DNA of 64,000 nucleotides from positions 2,308,349 through 2,372,348 of the forward strand of contig QRDG01000527.1 in assembly GCA_012064385.1 (NCBI GenBank), in the 5' to 3' direction. This DNA is from Puccinellia tenuiflora. Its lineage: Eukaryota; Streptophyta; Magnoliopsida; Poales; Poaceae. A program made the position numbers and the translations under genes. The notes below the pieces were generated by a model. It had not been told where the DNA came from. It worked only from the letters and a program-made list of their open reading frames with translations, and ran no database searches. Positions 36,001 through 48,480 of this stretch are shown here, piece by piece. Each line of letters opens with the position of its first letter. The first letter of the stretch is position 1.

Positions 36001-36374
36001 TGGCAATGTCTTCGTGCGAGGCGGAATATATTGCGGCAGGAGCAGCAGCATGCCAGGGAGTTTGGCTGAGCAGCCTGTTGGCAGAGATGCTGGGCTCAGA
36101 ACCAGACAAGTTCAAGTTGCTGGTGGACAATAAGTCTGCAATTGCTTTGAGTCACAACCCAGTTCACCATGACAGAAGCAAGCATATCGACGTCAGATAT
36201 CACTACATCAGGGAGTGTATTGAAGATGGTAAAGTCGACGTCGAGTATGTTGGAACCAATAATCAGAGAGCTGATATTCTCACCAAGTCACTCGGGCGAG
36301 TCAAATTCATTGAGATGAGACAGATGCTCGGTGTCAAGGAGGTGAAAACCAGTGCAACAGAATTAAGGGGGTGA
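33020..36374 (+). pseudogene. pol: Copia-2 Pol (PR-IN-RT-RH), two frames
   Basis: The first part (33020-34624) carries protease (WFLDTGASNHMTG), the integrase zinc region (WHARYGHLHF, CEGCSLGKQQ) and the D-D-E core (HGDLCGP, FRTDRGGEF, QQNGVVERRN). It hits a stop after a frame change somewhere in 34520-34620. The second part (continuing to 36374) has reverse transcriptase (WVFKVKRDPTGN, HHMDVKSAFLNGDL, YVDDLVI) and RNase H (GYSDSDHAGD, MSSCEAEYIA, HHDRSKHIDV). The pol frame is offset by one from gag. Domains are complete, so damage is limited to the frame breaks. Confidence 0.88.
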
Positions 36375-36376
36375 AA

Positions 36377-36804
36377 TGTTCGAAAGTTCAGTTTCGTCAG
36401 TCTATTTCTGTTGCACTGTTAGCTGTAGTCTAGCTTTGTTTCCTTCAGGAATAAGCCCAAGCTACGTGAGCCTGTTCACGACTTGGTAGTACCTTTTGTT
36501 TTTCCTGTAGACTAGGTAGTCGCTTTGATCACGTCGTGGGATGGCACGAGATAACGGATCATGGCGACAATGTAGGGAGGCGATCGGGGGACTCTGGGAT
36601 GGCATTGTCCACTACCCGTTCGTGGCCTGTTTTCTAGGATCGTCTGTTACTCTCTGTAACAGCCAGAATAAATAGATAGAGAAACAGAAAAGCTGTAGCG
36701 GTTGAACGCAGCACAAACTCTCGTGTCCAATTGTCTCTGAATCTGGTGTGAGTTCATCTCAGTTCTTGTGTGCAGGCCTGTCTCTGACAGAGTTTGCAAC
36801 TACA
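36377..36804 (+). repeat. Copia-2 3' LTR (428 bp)
   Basis: Starts TGTTCGAAAG after the purine tract and ends CAACTACA before the AATAT duplication. Confidence 0.92.
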
Positions 36805-37283
36805 AATATTAGTAAGAAGCCCAGGAAGGAAAACACAAGAGAAACCAAGAACATATTAGTTACCAAGAAAGGAAGCAGAGTAGAAAAAGAGGCTACAGGT
36901 CATTAGATCTCCTGAACCTCATTCTCTTCTCCAAATTTGTGTTCGTTAGATCTCATACAGTATAATACATGGTTCGTCCACAATCAGTCCCTTTAAGCCG
37001 TCTTCTCAAAACAAAGACAAGAGAATAAGCAAAGGAACTGCAGCATGTCCAAAATAAATCACAATAAAGACTATACATATTTCTTTTACAATCAGTAACC
37101 GAAGAAGACATGTTCTCCAAGAACAAATAAAACAGGGGAAATGTACTAAATGTTACAGACAGATGCTAACAGCTGATTAGAGAGTAGTTGCCACTGGACC
37201 ATAACAGCAGTACCGTCTATACTACCGTAAGCAGGAACGCAACTCAAATGACTAACAGAGCGGGCTAGCATGCCCGTTAGGAA
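36805..37283. other. Helitron upstream flank
   Basis: The first five bases are the AATAT duplication of copia-2. The rest is AT-rich, with no frame or repeat I recognise, and should be original upstream DNA of the RepHel gene. GCTAGCATGCCCGTT near 37264-37278 looks like a reversed Helitron 3' tip (ACGGGCATGCTAG), but lacks the flanking T and hairpin spacing expected. Confidence 0.4.
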
Positions 37284-37311
37284 CTAGATTCGGACGGCGC
37301 GCCTCGCCGCG

Positions 37312-40300
37312 CGGCACTTGTTGCTTCGGTTAATTTCTTGCCCGTGGGTGTCACATTTTATACAGATTATTAGAAAGATGGTTTATATCCATATGTGTAA
37401 GCAAAACATGATGGCAATATCAGTCATGGTTTAAAAGTTACTTAAATTTATACCATATATTTTTAGGATCATATGAAATCAACAATCACCATATCACACA
37501 ATCAAAATTTTAAGAAACTGGAAGATCAGCCAATGCCTAAGGACACAGGGAAACTAATATAGAAATTCATACCACACTTAGATAACATAAGATGGCTTTA
37601 TGAGAGTCGTATCTTGATGTACATAATACATATGCAAACATGGAAGTAGTACATAGGTTTTGATCAGTCCGGAAATAGGATCTCAAACACCTAATGAGTT
37701 TCAAATCATTAGCAATTTGAAAACTCAACATCATTATAAATTAGACATCGGCAACGAAGACCTGGATGACAGCAGAACCAAAATATAAACGGCCAAGGCT
37801 TACTGGGGGCAGTCACGGACAGAGACTTATGTACATGCAAAATGCAGGAACAAAGCTTAGAATTAATTGAGAGTGTAGTTGCGTGGATTGAAAGTTTGAA
37901 ACACAAATAAGCTTGGTTTGGCCAAACCTTCAGCAGTAGCATCTCTAGAGAGAGTGCTAAGTTAAATGGGTGTATATCTCTCACAGAGATGGTTTAAATA
38001 TACCTACAGTTAAGATAAGCATATTCATTGTAAAAAAATATGGCAGTGTCAAGGTATATTGTTCAATGAACCAGTTAGTATAATTGTATTCCCGTGCAAA
38101 ATAAAGCCTATGAAAAATAATCGACACAATGGAGTAAACTTATTATTGGGAAATGTCAGAAAGAGATCAAACATCATCTAAAGTAGGGATATTTAAAAAC
38201 TTAACGAAGAGAAGAAATCTCTAACGTAGTGGCATACAAAATCTTCAAACCATGTTTAACATGTCAATCAACTATAAAAAATGGCAAATAAATTACAACA
38301 AAAGGAACATTAGGCACCAAGAGAGCAATGTAATCAAAAGAACGATATTAAACATGAAAGAAGATCGTTTAATCGGTAAGGGAAGACCACCCCAAAATGA
38401 AGAGGGAACTAAAATATCATATTTATCTGCACTTCCCTAGTTTTGTTCTTAAGAAAATGGAAGTACACATGTCTGATGTAAGCAGGAAAAACTATATGTT
38501 TCCGAGGTAAGAGAATTACAGCTCAGATATCATGTATGGTTCCTAACTAATAAGTTTACATGCAAGGATGGGTTTGCGTGTATTCCTGTTGTGCATATGT
38601 CCGTTTGGTGTGATAGTAAAATCTCATAGCAAAATGAAATTAACAAATGACAAACATACATGTCTTGACAGAAAACACATGGAAATATTAATATAAAGAT
38701 GTCAGAGGCAACTAAACAAAGAAATTAGTAAATTGGTAAATACCCTACATATGACAAAACCTTTGCAACCTTGACGGCAAGAGCAGTGCTGCAAATCCAG
38801 ATGATGCACTAACACCAACAGCCTTGTTGGGGAAGCTGCAACCAGCAAACACAATAAAGCAACAACACATACAAATATCCCTATCCCGGACAATGAATTA
38901 AGCACAGGACTAAAAATAACTCCAGAAAAGTGAACATTGTGAAACTCAAAATAATAATATTTAAGTTTCGAAAATGCAGGACAATGAATCAAGCACATCA
39001 CTGGAAAGAATGGCCTTATGAGAGTCACATCTACTACTTGTACCTCTACCTGTACGCATGGCCACCAAGCACGGCTTGCAAGAAAAGCATTATTTGCACA
39101 ATCTGAAGATCCTGGAAGCAACCTCTACCTCTAAGCATGACCACTCGAGGCCCTAGCAATCTAACTATCGGATATCACAATGTGGTCATCCCACTAATTT
39201 AGCAAGCCGATGGTTGAGTAAAGACAATGATGAGCAGATGAACCTATTTTGCAAGTATTTCCTCTCCTGATCCAAACCGAGGAGGCAGATCTTGTAACAG
39301 AGCCATTCGAATGGATTTGGGGAGTGGCTTGCCGGGCGCCACCCGCTCTTCGCATTGGTAATCGATGGGCAATGCCCTATGTGAATTTTAATTAGTTCAG
39401 CATGGCTTACAAAACAAAGTGATGGACATGGAAGTTAAAAGAGCAAATATAGCACTAAAAGTAGAGAGCTTCTCCAAGTAAAGAAATTGTAGAAAAGCAT
39501 GAAACAATTCAGACCTGGGCACTCAATGTCAACATTTAATTTCTTTTAGTGGTACGACAACAATGAAAATGCAAAAATTCTATGAGAAACTACATTCCTT
39601 ATGGGCCAGCCATTGAGCGGGGCAAAAACTTGAGCATATGGCATCACCAATACATGATTGATAACTCTAGGAAGCACAATTTCAATAAGTTTCTAGTTGG
39701 TTCCTCCATTCAAAGTTTTCACAAAATAACACCACCAAATATGCTACATGTGAAGGCTTGTTTTGACGGGATCCAATTGCTTTAAATTCAATCCCACACT
39801 AACACATGTAAGATTGTTTTTTTACTATAATGAAGATTATTTACATCATTCACACTGGTGAATGGCTGCATAGAAAGAAGTAATATTTTAGTTGAACTAT
39901 GCACAACACTTGAGCATAAAAAGCAACATGCATGTAAGGTTTTTCTGCCAGCAAAACCATACGTAAAGAAAGGGGTAAACCACCATGTGGATAGTTAAAT
40001 AAATCCGGTACGGATTGTACAAATGAGGGGCATATTTTTCACATACGATAAACACACGGGCAAGAACAAAATATAAGCACACAAATTGAATCAACACGTG
40101 GAGATGGACTAATTAAGGAGAGCAGAAGCTCACCTGAGGTATGGGACCTCCAATCTGTTCATGGGTACGCCAACCATGTACTTCTCCAACAGGTTAACCT
40201 TGGCATTCTTTAGCTTCATATGTTCTCAATTTATATGCACTGCTACTGCCTGCCAAAAACATATATCTAAACTCAAAGAATAGAAAACCTTTTTTACCAA

Positions 40301-42640
40301 TACAGAATTCAGGGATCAGGCCATGTGAAAAGGTGAAACATGGCTAAACTGTATTCTCCATTGTAGCAAAGAAAAAGAGGAAGAAATACAGTATATGATA
40401 AAAAACTATAAAAGAATAGAAACGAATATTGATAAATACATATTTCAGTAGGCAGTATCACTATAATATGTGCCGCATATAGAACTAACCTAGATGCATC
40501 CCCAACGTCATGAAAGAATAATGAGGGAAAATAAATTCCAAATTATATAGCCGAGGGGGCGAGGTGAGTAATCCTCACGCCGGATACATGGATTCGATCT
40601 AATGAATACCTGCATATAACACACAACATCATGGCAGACGGTGATGGCTGCGACGGAGATATCAACAATGTGGCGATTATTGATATAAAGCAAGATATAG
40701 AACTATTATAGATAAATATTCTAGTTTGATGTTAGTTGCTCAAGATAATTAATACCATAACAATATAAAAATTTCTTTGAGACCATCTTTTTATCAGATT
40801 ATACTTCATCAAGGTTATCTACAACATGAGTGGTTTAAAATCACTTGGAGGGAGGGGCTTTGGCAATAGAGAAGATGATTTCAGAACTAAATCAACTCAT
40901 ACAGCCAAGTCAATGTAACGAATGATTTCCTATGCAAATGCCACCTCCAATTGTTGGGTCATTCTCATATTCTTTTAGAAGTAAGGCACCAACAATGGAC
41001 ACTATCAACAGACAATTCAGGGATATATGCCACAGAACCCAAAAGAAAAATAGATCTTCAGATGAAAGAGGAGATCGGTGCTAATTTCATACTTTCTTTA
41101 CAATTGAAATTGAACACAATGTAAGCCTGGGATCAAAATCATTTAGTACATAGCATTTAAATAGTTACTATTAGAGGGAACTCGTAACAATAGGTACATG
41201 CCCTGGATTTGACATGTGCAATGCAACAGATATCTAAATCATGCTTTGCACGTGCATGAGTAATATTTTTTAGTGCCTCATGAATCCATGGTGCAAATAA
41301 ACAGTGATTTGTGGGAAGATATGGCTGCTCGAAAATAGTGAAATGTAGAACGAATACAAATTACATCAATAGACTTGTTGCGTGAAGCTAGGTCTAAATG
41401 ACTGTGAACATACCAATATTCATCATGCTAGTAACAAACTGAAGCCATCAAACAAATTACCAGACCATGTTCATCAATCTCCAAAACCCAATCATCATCA
41501 CACAGATATATAATCCTCTTAGTGGAAGGGTCTGCACATATAGCACCTTGTATTGAGTAGCTTGATAAAATAACATCTGAACACAAGAAAATAAGGACAA
41601 TTAGAAAGAAAAGTAATCTGTCAAGCACCACAGAAATAACAAAGAATATGCATTGATGTCAGTTCACATTGATCTACAATCTCCAAGAGATATAGCATAA
41701 GTTGTTTACCTCAAGCGATAAATAACAAAGGTCAGTTGTGGTTGTTAATTCTCTCTGGAAAAAGAACGGGTAATGAAAATCAGAAAAACAGTAAAAACTC
41801 CAAGAAACCATTATATTTGATGTATTTGGCTACAATAATCTGTAAGATGAGAATTTCCAAAAACATAACTTTGTGTAATGAAAAAAAATCCAGATACGTC
41901 AATCAGCAAACAATGTCATGTGTACTATAAGCAGCTGAAAACTTAACCATCGATCACAAAAATAAAAGAATCATTTAAGAACATTCAGTTGATTTAATAG
42001 CAATTAGAATCATAATTCCCTTAGAAAGAATATTTTCTCCCCACAACAGAGAGCATATATCAACGCATACATCCCAATCGCGTTATTTGACAGAACACGA
42101 AAATAACATCGCAAATTCGTTTCATATATTATGTGAAGCAGTAGATTTCCAAACAGAGAAAGGCAGAAACAGAGTCATTTTTTATGCAAACCAAGTCTGC
42201 TATTGCTGTAATACACCACACCTCATTTACTTTTTTCTGTATCCAGTCCAAAGGCTGTTGAGTAAAATAAAGCTTATGAGGTGGTACATTGACTGAATGA
42301 ACATTAGTAGATGCATATCCAAAGCAAGCCGCCATTTTTCCCAAACTATATACAAAAGCAGAACATCGGACACCAAAAAGCCCAATCTTCTATAATTCAA
42401 TATGAGATTTATGGCCAGCCTTCTAGGTTGCCTACTCCGTACTCACTATGAAAATCAAATGAGTACAATTCAATATGGAAAGGCTAACATCTGAAGACAG
42501 ATTACCCATAGAATCGAAGGCAGTCCCTATGAAGACAGCTTACCTATAGAAAACCTGCAAACACATTACAGACTCCTATCAAATGGCAACATTCGAGAAA
42601 CGCAAGCAGATATCATATAAAAAAGATCACATACCTGTAA
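37312..42640 (-). other. AT-rich Helitron B body with small exon-like islands
   Basis: Mostly AT-rich, intron-like sequence. Minus-strand islands look coding: 40249-40134 (MKLKNAKVNLLEKYMVGVPM, ending at a CAG|GTGAGC donor), about 38840-38750 (FPNKAVGVSASSGFAAL) and about 41560-41470 (GAICADPSTKRIIYLCDDDW). They may be exons of one captured gene. I cannot name it and no continuous frame could be assembled. Confidence 0.35.
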
Positions 42641-42645
42641 CCTGT

Positions 42646-42843
42646 TCAACAACTGCTTGTTCTGCCAATCACTCCAAATTGATCTATGTGCTGAAAAAGA
42701 CTAACCCGAATAGCTCGATCATTTGAAGCAAAAAACTTCACAATAGCCGCCAAATAGAAAATCTTATCATGTGGATTTCCTAATGGAGAGTTCTTAGGAA
42801 TAAGTTCAGCCAGGCGAGGAGGATCCTCAAAAGGATCATCCAA
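42646..42843 (-). pseudogene. Exon-like ORF, 65 aa, unidentified captured fragment
   Basis: The frame MDDPFEDPPRLAELIPKNSP with FYLAAIVKFFASNDRAIRVS has balanced, non-repetitive residue use unlike the surrounding AT-rich shadow frames. It stops just before CAGGTATGTG, a good splice donor context. I do not recognise the family. It may belong with the exon islands further left and the 44336-44660 frame. Confidence 0.4.
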
Positions 42844-42879
42844 TATATATGTCTATATGTTCTCTTCTGATTTATATGT

Positions 42880-43130
42880 AATATACATGAATGCATTTGT
42901 CTAAGCAAAAGCTACAGATTTTTTCCTAACCTATGCATGGGCAGCACGATTCTGTAGATGCATCTACCTGTATGGATTCCACCGGAGAGGAAAACAAAAC
43001 CTCCATGAGCATTAACAGGTACTGTATTTTTTTCCTTCGCATTACATGTAATATACATAAAAGCTACAGCTTTTTACCTACCGCTACCTCTATGCATACC
43101 ACCGGATAGGAAAACAAAATCAGTTTTTTT
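42880..43130. repeat. Imperfect direct repeat around exon-like pieces
   Basis: ACCTGTATGGATTCCACCGG (from 42967) recurs as ACCTCTATGCATACCACCGG (from 43086). The upstream GTAATATACAT motif is repeated as well. On the minus strand both copies read through a VFLSGG peptide into a GT donor, suggesting a duplicated captured exon. Confidence 0.4.
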
Positions 43131-43589
43131 ATTGGACAGCACAAAGAACCCAGAAACTGCATCTTTCTCTGACAATAGCCAGCCAGTAGCAAAACAAAAA
43201 AAGTCTTTCGTGCACGCACCTGAAACCAACAGTTGTAATTCCCTTCTGTCAGCTATTCCTAATCTCTAGTTAAATCCATGCAATTCTTAATCAAAATCAA
43301 CTACCCCAAAGAATTAAAGAAAAAGAAGCATACAAAAAAAACAGAAAACACGACGGGAACCTGGGAAGATGCAGAGAGGAGAACAAAGACGTAAAGAAGC
43401 TCACCTGCACCCAATGAAATCGTTGTTCGTGCTGATTCATATCACCCCGTATGTGCTGCCATCTGAATCAGTCGTGCCTCCCAAACTCTCTCCCAAATAT
43501 AGATCGGCTGAGAAATCGAGCAAGAAATCAAGCGAGAAATCGAGGGGGAGATGGATGGCTGCGTGCTAAGTGCTTAGACTCTAGCCAAG

Positions 43590-44335
43590 TGTAGATCAAA
43601 TAAGAAATGGGAGACGGAGGGAGAGAAAAGGTACAGATGCGTACCTTCGATATGGACATGGAGACGCGGATGAGGGTGCTCGGCGGCGGAGGTGTTCGCT
43701 GGCGATGAGGAGGCGGACGGCTGGGCGAAGAAGACGCTGGAAGCTTGCCCCAAGTGGTCCTCCTCGTGGCTATGGCTGCAGCTCGAACGCCGGAGACAAA
43801 GGCGCTACCCCTCGTGTTCCTCCTCGTGGCTGCAGTTGCAGTTGCAGATGCAGATCAAGCGCCCCCTGCTCGAGCCATGGAGACCAAGAGATGGGGTAGC
43901 GGAGGAGAAGGGGATTGGAGCTGGAGGGGATTGGGGGGAGACGTACATGACTGGGGAGAGATGAGGACGAGGAGGACGAATGCAGGAGCGACGCGGCGGC
44001 AGCGGGGATTGGGCAAAGGCAGCCTAGGGTTGGGGCGGAGCAGGGCATGGCCACGCGCGGATGACCGCCCCGGCGTCGCCTCCTGGCCGCCACGCGCGTA
44101 CGACCGCCCCGGCGTCGCCTCCCTGGCCGCCACGCGCGTACGGCCGCCGGACCGTGGGGGTGGATTGCACGCGAAAAGACTCTTTTGCCCCGCGCGGCGT
44201 CGTCGGAATAACGGGGATTGCCACCGCGCCCGCAGATGCACCAGATGCTCCAGCCACGCAGTCGATGACATGTGGGACCGGCCACAGTAAAAAAAAAACA
44301 CAGCAGGATCGGACGGCCAGGATCGAGTGGCAATC
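43590..44335 (-). other. GC-rich block, first-exon-like, unidentified
   Basis: A sharp GC rise within AT-rich Helitron DNA with overlapping frames on both strands. The composition resembles the first exon and 5' UTR of a grass gene, and the frames are Ser/Pro/Gln/Arg-rich with no domain. Probably a captured promoter/first-exon fragment. Confidence 0.4.
44054..44150. repeat. Minisatellite, about 45-bp unit, about two copies
   Basis: The unit containing GACCGCCCCGGCGTCGCCTC and GGCCGCCACGCGCGTAC occurs twice in tandem with one-base length change, then decays. Confidence 0.7.
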
Positions 44336-44660
44336 CTATAGGACGGCCGGATGTCGCTGAGCAACGGTGAACGCCAGGGCTCCCTGAAGGATGTGTTTTT
44401 TAGATACAGCAGACTGGGCGATTTCCCTATAAGCTACCATTCCCTCATAATTGAAGTCATGAAGTATGAACCCATATAGAGTCTGCAAGAAACGGACGGC
44501 TTGAAAGGCAGACTCTTCATAAGGACACCGCGAACCAACGGACGCGCAGGCCCAAATAACGTGCGGGCCTGGCTCCTTCTTGTAAGACAGCAAGTTCGAG
44601 CTCCACGCCTCCAAGGATGGATCCATCACCTCCAACCTCACGTAAGTATGAATGGGACAG
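44336..44660 (-). pseudogene. Exon-like ORF in Helitron B, unidentified
   Basis: The minus-strand frame reads RLEVMDPSLEAWSSNLLSYK, then PHVIWACASVGSRCPYEES and GFILHDFNYEGMVAYREI. It is non-repetitive and protein-like, unlike its neighbours. Boundaries are uncertain. I recognise no family. A captured exon is the likeliest reading. Confidence 0.4.
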
Positions 44661-45152
44661 CAAAGCACATTGTGAAGCAATGATCTCCAGCAAAGCAACA
44701 GAGGAAGAGTACAGAGCAAATATCCTGTGGTAGATATCTAGGAAGCTAAAATGGGGAGAACGCAGAAAAAAAAAAACCACCCGTAATGCACACTCATTAA
44801 ACAACAGGTTATCAATAAAAGAAGGTAAATACTATAGCGATGGACAAAAATAGATAAAAACATACTGGGTAAAGTTTTATACCTAATGGATGGAAAGGAG
44901 GAAGTAGCGTCAGCTCATAACAGGAACACAACTGGAACAACAAAAAGCAAAGGTGACTATGACTCTTAGCAAACTGAGATCAATTTAAATCTACCAATCC
45001 TAACAGCAAGATGGCAATGAATCTACGCATAAGTAAACATTAATCTCAATCATAGTCGAACAGAACAAAGGTGCAAGAACATTAACTATATGAATAGAGA
45101 AAGCAGCAACAAACTAAACACAGGTGCTAGGTACCTCCATAAGTAAAACGTA

Positions 45153-45259
45153 CTCCCTCCGTTCCAAATTAGATGACATTGCTTTACCGTACATATGGAT
45201 GTATCTAGACATATTCATATGTGGGTAAAACAATGTCATCTAATTTGGAACGGAAGGAG
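45153..45259. mobile_element. Stowaway-type MITE (107 bp)
   Basis: Terminal inverted repeats of about 29 bp begin CTCCCTCCGTTCCAAATTAG on the left and are matched with one difference on the right (CTCCTTCCG...). A TA duplication lies on both sides (45151-45152, 45260-45261). Size, termini and TA target fit Tc1/mariner-derived Stowaway MITEs of grasses. It should fold into a near-complete hairpin. Confidence 0.92.
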
Positions 45260-45945
45260 TACTTCATAATTATCTTTTTTTCAAATAGCAAGTGAAGGTG
45301 CCATAACTGTGATCCATAGTCGAACAAAACAAAGGTGGCATAACAGTAATTATATTAATAGAGAAACGGCAACGAAGTGAACACAGGTGATAGGCGCCTG
45401 CATAACTAAAATATACTTCATAATTAACGATGAGCAAATAGCAAGCAAAGGCACAACACATATGGATCAGACATTTAGAAAGCAGCTAAATTATCTTAGT
45501 CAGAAGCAAGGTACTTCTATGGCTGAACTATAAACCAGAAAATACAATATAAAGTGCGTACACCTCGAAGATACATCTTCCTACAACATTCATGCAGGCA
45601 GCTAATATAGCAGTTGAAATAAAATCTACCCTTCTATTCAGCTCATAAGAAGAACTGATGAACCTTGTAGCTCATAACAACAATATGTCTTCTAGCTCAC
45701 ACGAACAAGTACGTACAACACACCCCACCTAAATATTCACATGAAAATAGAATATTGTATCTTTTTCAGATCATGAACCTTACCAGCAAGAATACGGAAT
45801 CCCAAGTCCAGCAACAGCCTTCAAGCTGCAGTCTCCAAGGATGCGACGGCCTACAAAAGAAGAGCAAGTAACAACGCAAACGTATGAGCTGGGAATCGAA
45901 CAAAGGAAACACAAGAGATTAAAAACCAGAGACAAAAGCATTGAG

Positions 45946-48480
45946 CAGATTAAGCTGGTACGACCGAGCGGAAACACGAATCGAAAAGAAAATAAGAGGA
46001 CGAAGGAAAGAGTAAAGAAGAAAAAGCTGCAGATTAAGCTGGCACGACCGAGCGGAAACACGAATCGAAAAGAAAATAAGAGGACCAACGAAAGAGCAGC
46101 AGATTAGCTGCCACGACCGTGTGGAAACAGAAGTCGAAAAGAAAATTACACGACCAACGAAAGAATAAAGAAGAAAATTAGAGGACCAAGGAAGACCAAA
46201 CCCATAGACGAACAGAACAACCAAAAGCAAGGAAAAAAAGCAGATCCAACGACAAAAACAGAAGAAAATGGTTCTATGAAAAGGCTAGAGAATAAAAGGG
46301 CAGAACAAAAGCAAGGACCCATGGGAGAACGAAAAAGACCAAATCCAACCAGCAAAAGCACCGTGCAAAGCAGGAAGAAGACAAGCGACAACCAGGAAAG
46401 AGCAGTCCAAAGCAATAAGAAGACCAGATCCCAGATGCCGACCATGATTGAGGAACAAACAAAAGCAAGGACGAAGCGACAAAGAATTAAGAAGGGAGTT
46501 GACCAGATCGAACGAAACAAAAGCAAGGGCGAAGCGACAAAGAAGGAAAGAAAGAATATAGAGGCAACATATCAGATCCACACGGGCTACCGAAAGCAAC
46601 AGAAAGAATCAATTCCCACAGGCGAACCAGGGAATCACCTTAACCAAAGCAGAAGACATCCATCGTGCCAAAGCGGCGGCGGATCTACGATGGGCAGAGA
46701 TGTAGACGGTAGGAGCTAACCGAGGAGTCAAGAAACCCAGACTGGCGTGGGGGAGAGAAAACGAAGAAAGTGAATCGGACCGGGCTGCCTCCCCCCATCG
46801 AAGGCAGTAGTAGGCACGCTCGAATAGTAGAACCCGTACCCGCCGGCGAACGACGAGGAGACAGCAACCAACGACGAGCAAACAACGGCTGAACCGCGCC
46901 CAGCACGCACGCGCAAGCGACCGACCACGCACGTGAAATCCCAATTCTGCCCTCAGGAAAGAGATATTTGACCAAGCACGCACGCACAAGCGGTGTGGAT
47001 AGCAAACCGGGGTGACCGACGAAACGAACCCTACCAGCCACTGCGAAGTGGGACCAACAACCGTGGAGACCCAGCGTCAGCGGAAGATCCTGCAGCCCAA
47101 AACGTGTAGCAGGAACGAACGGTGCAGATGAACATTGTAACTCTTCGATCGAACGGACAGAATGCGCTGAGCTCTAAGGAGGCGCCTTGGGGTCTCAAGG
47201 TTTACCTCTTTAGCAGATTAAGCTGGCACGACCGAGCGGAAACACGAATCGAAAAGAAAATAAGAGGACGAAGGAAAGAGTAAAGAAGAAAAAGCTGCAG
47301 ATTAAGCTGGCACGACCGAGCGGAAACACGAATCGAAAAGAAAATAAGAGGACCAACGAAAGAGCAGCAGATTAGCTGCCACGACCGTGTGGAAACAGAA
47401 GTCGAAAAGAAAATTACACGACCAACGAAAGAATAAAGAAGAAAATTAGAGGACGAAGGAAGAACAAACCCATAGATGAACAGAACAACCAAAAGCAAGG
47501 AAAAAAGCAGATCCAATGACAAAAACAGAAGAAAATGGTTCTATGAAAAGGCCAGAGAATAAAAGGGCAGAACAAAAGCAAGGACCTATGGGAGAACGAA
47601 AAAGACCAAATCCAACCAGCAAAAGCACCGTGCAAAGCAGGAAGAAGACAAGCGACAGACAGGAAAGAGCAGTCCAAAGCAATAAGAAGACCAGATCCCA
47701 GATGCCGACCATGATTGAGGAACAAACAAAAGCAAGGACAAAGCGACAAAGAATTAAGAAGGGAGTTGACCAGATCGAACGAAACAAAAGCAAGGGCGAA
47801 GCGACAAAGAAGGAAAGAAAGAATATAGAGGCAACATATCAGATCCACACGGGCTACCGAAAGCAACAGAAAGAATCAAATCCCACAGGCGAACCAAGGA
47901 ATCACCTTAACCAAAGCAGAAGACATCCATCGTGCCAAAGCGGCGACGGATCTACGATGGGCAGAGATGTAGACGGTAGGAGCTAACCGAGGAGTCAAGA
48001 AACCCAAACTGGCATGGGGGAGAGAAAACGAAGAAAGTGAATCGGACCGGGCTGCCTCCCCCCATCGAAGGCAGTAGTAGGCACGCTCGAATAGTAGAAC
48101 CCGTACCCGCCGGCAAACGACGAGGATACAGCAACCAACGACGAGCAAACAACGGCTGAACCGCGCCCAGCACGCACGCGCAAGCGACCGACCACGCACG
48201 TGAAATCCGAATTCTGCCCTCAGGAAAGAGATATTTGACCAAGCACGCACGCACAAGCGGTGTGGACATCAAACCGGGGTGACCGACGAAACGAACCCTA
48301 CCAGCCACTGCGAAGTGGGACCAACAACCGTTGAGACCCAGCGTCAGCGGAAGATCCTGCAGCCCAAAACGTGTAGCAGGAACGAACAGTGCAGATGAAC
48401 GTTGTAACTCTTCGATCGAACGGACAGAATGCGCTGAGCTCTAAGGAGGCGCCTTGGGGTCTCAAGGTTTACCTCTTTAG
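45946..48480. repeat. 1.27-kb tandem direct duplication
   Basis: Copy A (45946-47213) and copy B (47214-48480) abut directly. Both start CAGATTAAGCTGG and end TTTACCTCTTTAG, and they look about as similar as recent duplicates. The first ~200 bp of each copy contain a smaller tandem array (starts near 45946, 46030 and 46100 in copy A). The second half of each is GC-rich and includes AGGGTTCG-type 5'-UTR-like sequence on the minus strand. The open frames in either direction are paired duplicates without a domain, so I do not call genes. Confidence 0.9.

Larger units (their letters stand above)
31542..36804 (+). mobile_element. Ty1/copia element 2 upstream of RepHel (5263 bp)
   Basis: The element is complete: LTRs 31542-31960 and 36377-36804, target duplication AATAT at 31537-31541 and 36805-36809, primer site TGGTATCAGAGC at 31963-31974 and purine tract AATTAAGGGGGTGAAA ending at 36376. 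It codes for gag and a copia-order pol with two frame breaks. It is antisense to the Helitron genes. Coding sequence is GC-rich compared with the AT-rich Helitron around it. The RT region resembles Tork-type copia elements, a tentative lineage call. Confidence 0.93.
18490..37283 (-). mobile_element. Coding core of an autonomous-type Helitron (ends not located)
   Basis: A Rep/helicase gene and an RPA1-like gene lie in the same orientation, 494 bp apart. This is the gene pair characteristic of plant autonomous Helitrons. Copia elements at 20647-25346 and 31542-36804 are later insertions with perfect 5-bp duplications. The 3' terminus would lie left of the gypsy insertion at 18489, outside the window. 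The 5' terminus is either between 36805 and 37283, where I find no convincing TC end, or further right if the Helitron at 37284-49920 is nested within it. The listed limits are therefore only those of the supported core. Confidence 0.75.

Noticed and set aside
37264..37278. CTAGCATGCCCGTT as a reversed Helitron 3' end
   Set aside because: It is followed on the minus strand by C rather than T and has no hairpin at the right distance. The CTAG at 37284 fits better.
46276..46719. 147-aa Lys/Gln-rich frame and its duplicate at 47516-47986
   Set aside because: Purine-rich low-complexity DNA with matching shadow frames on the other strand. No domain, and the duplicate follows from the tandem repeat.
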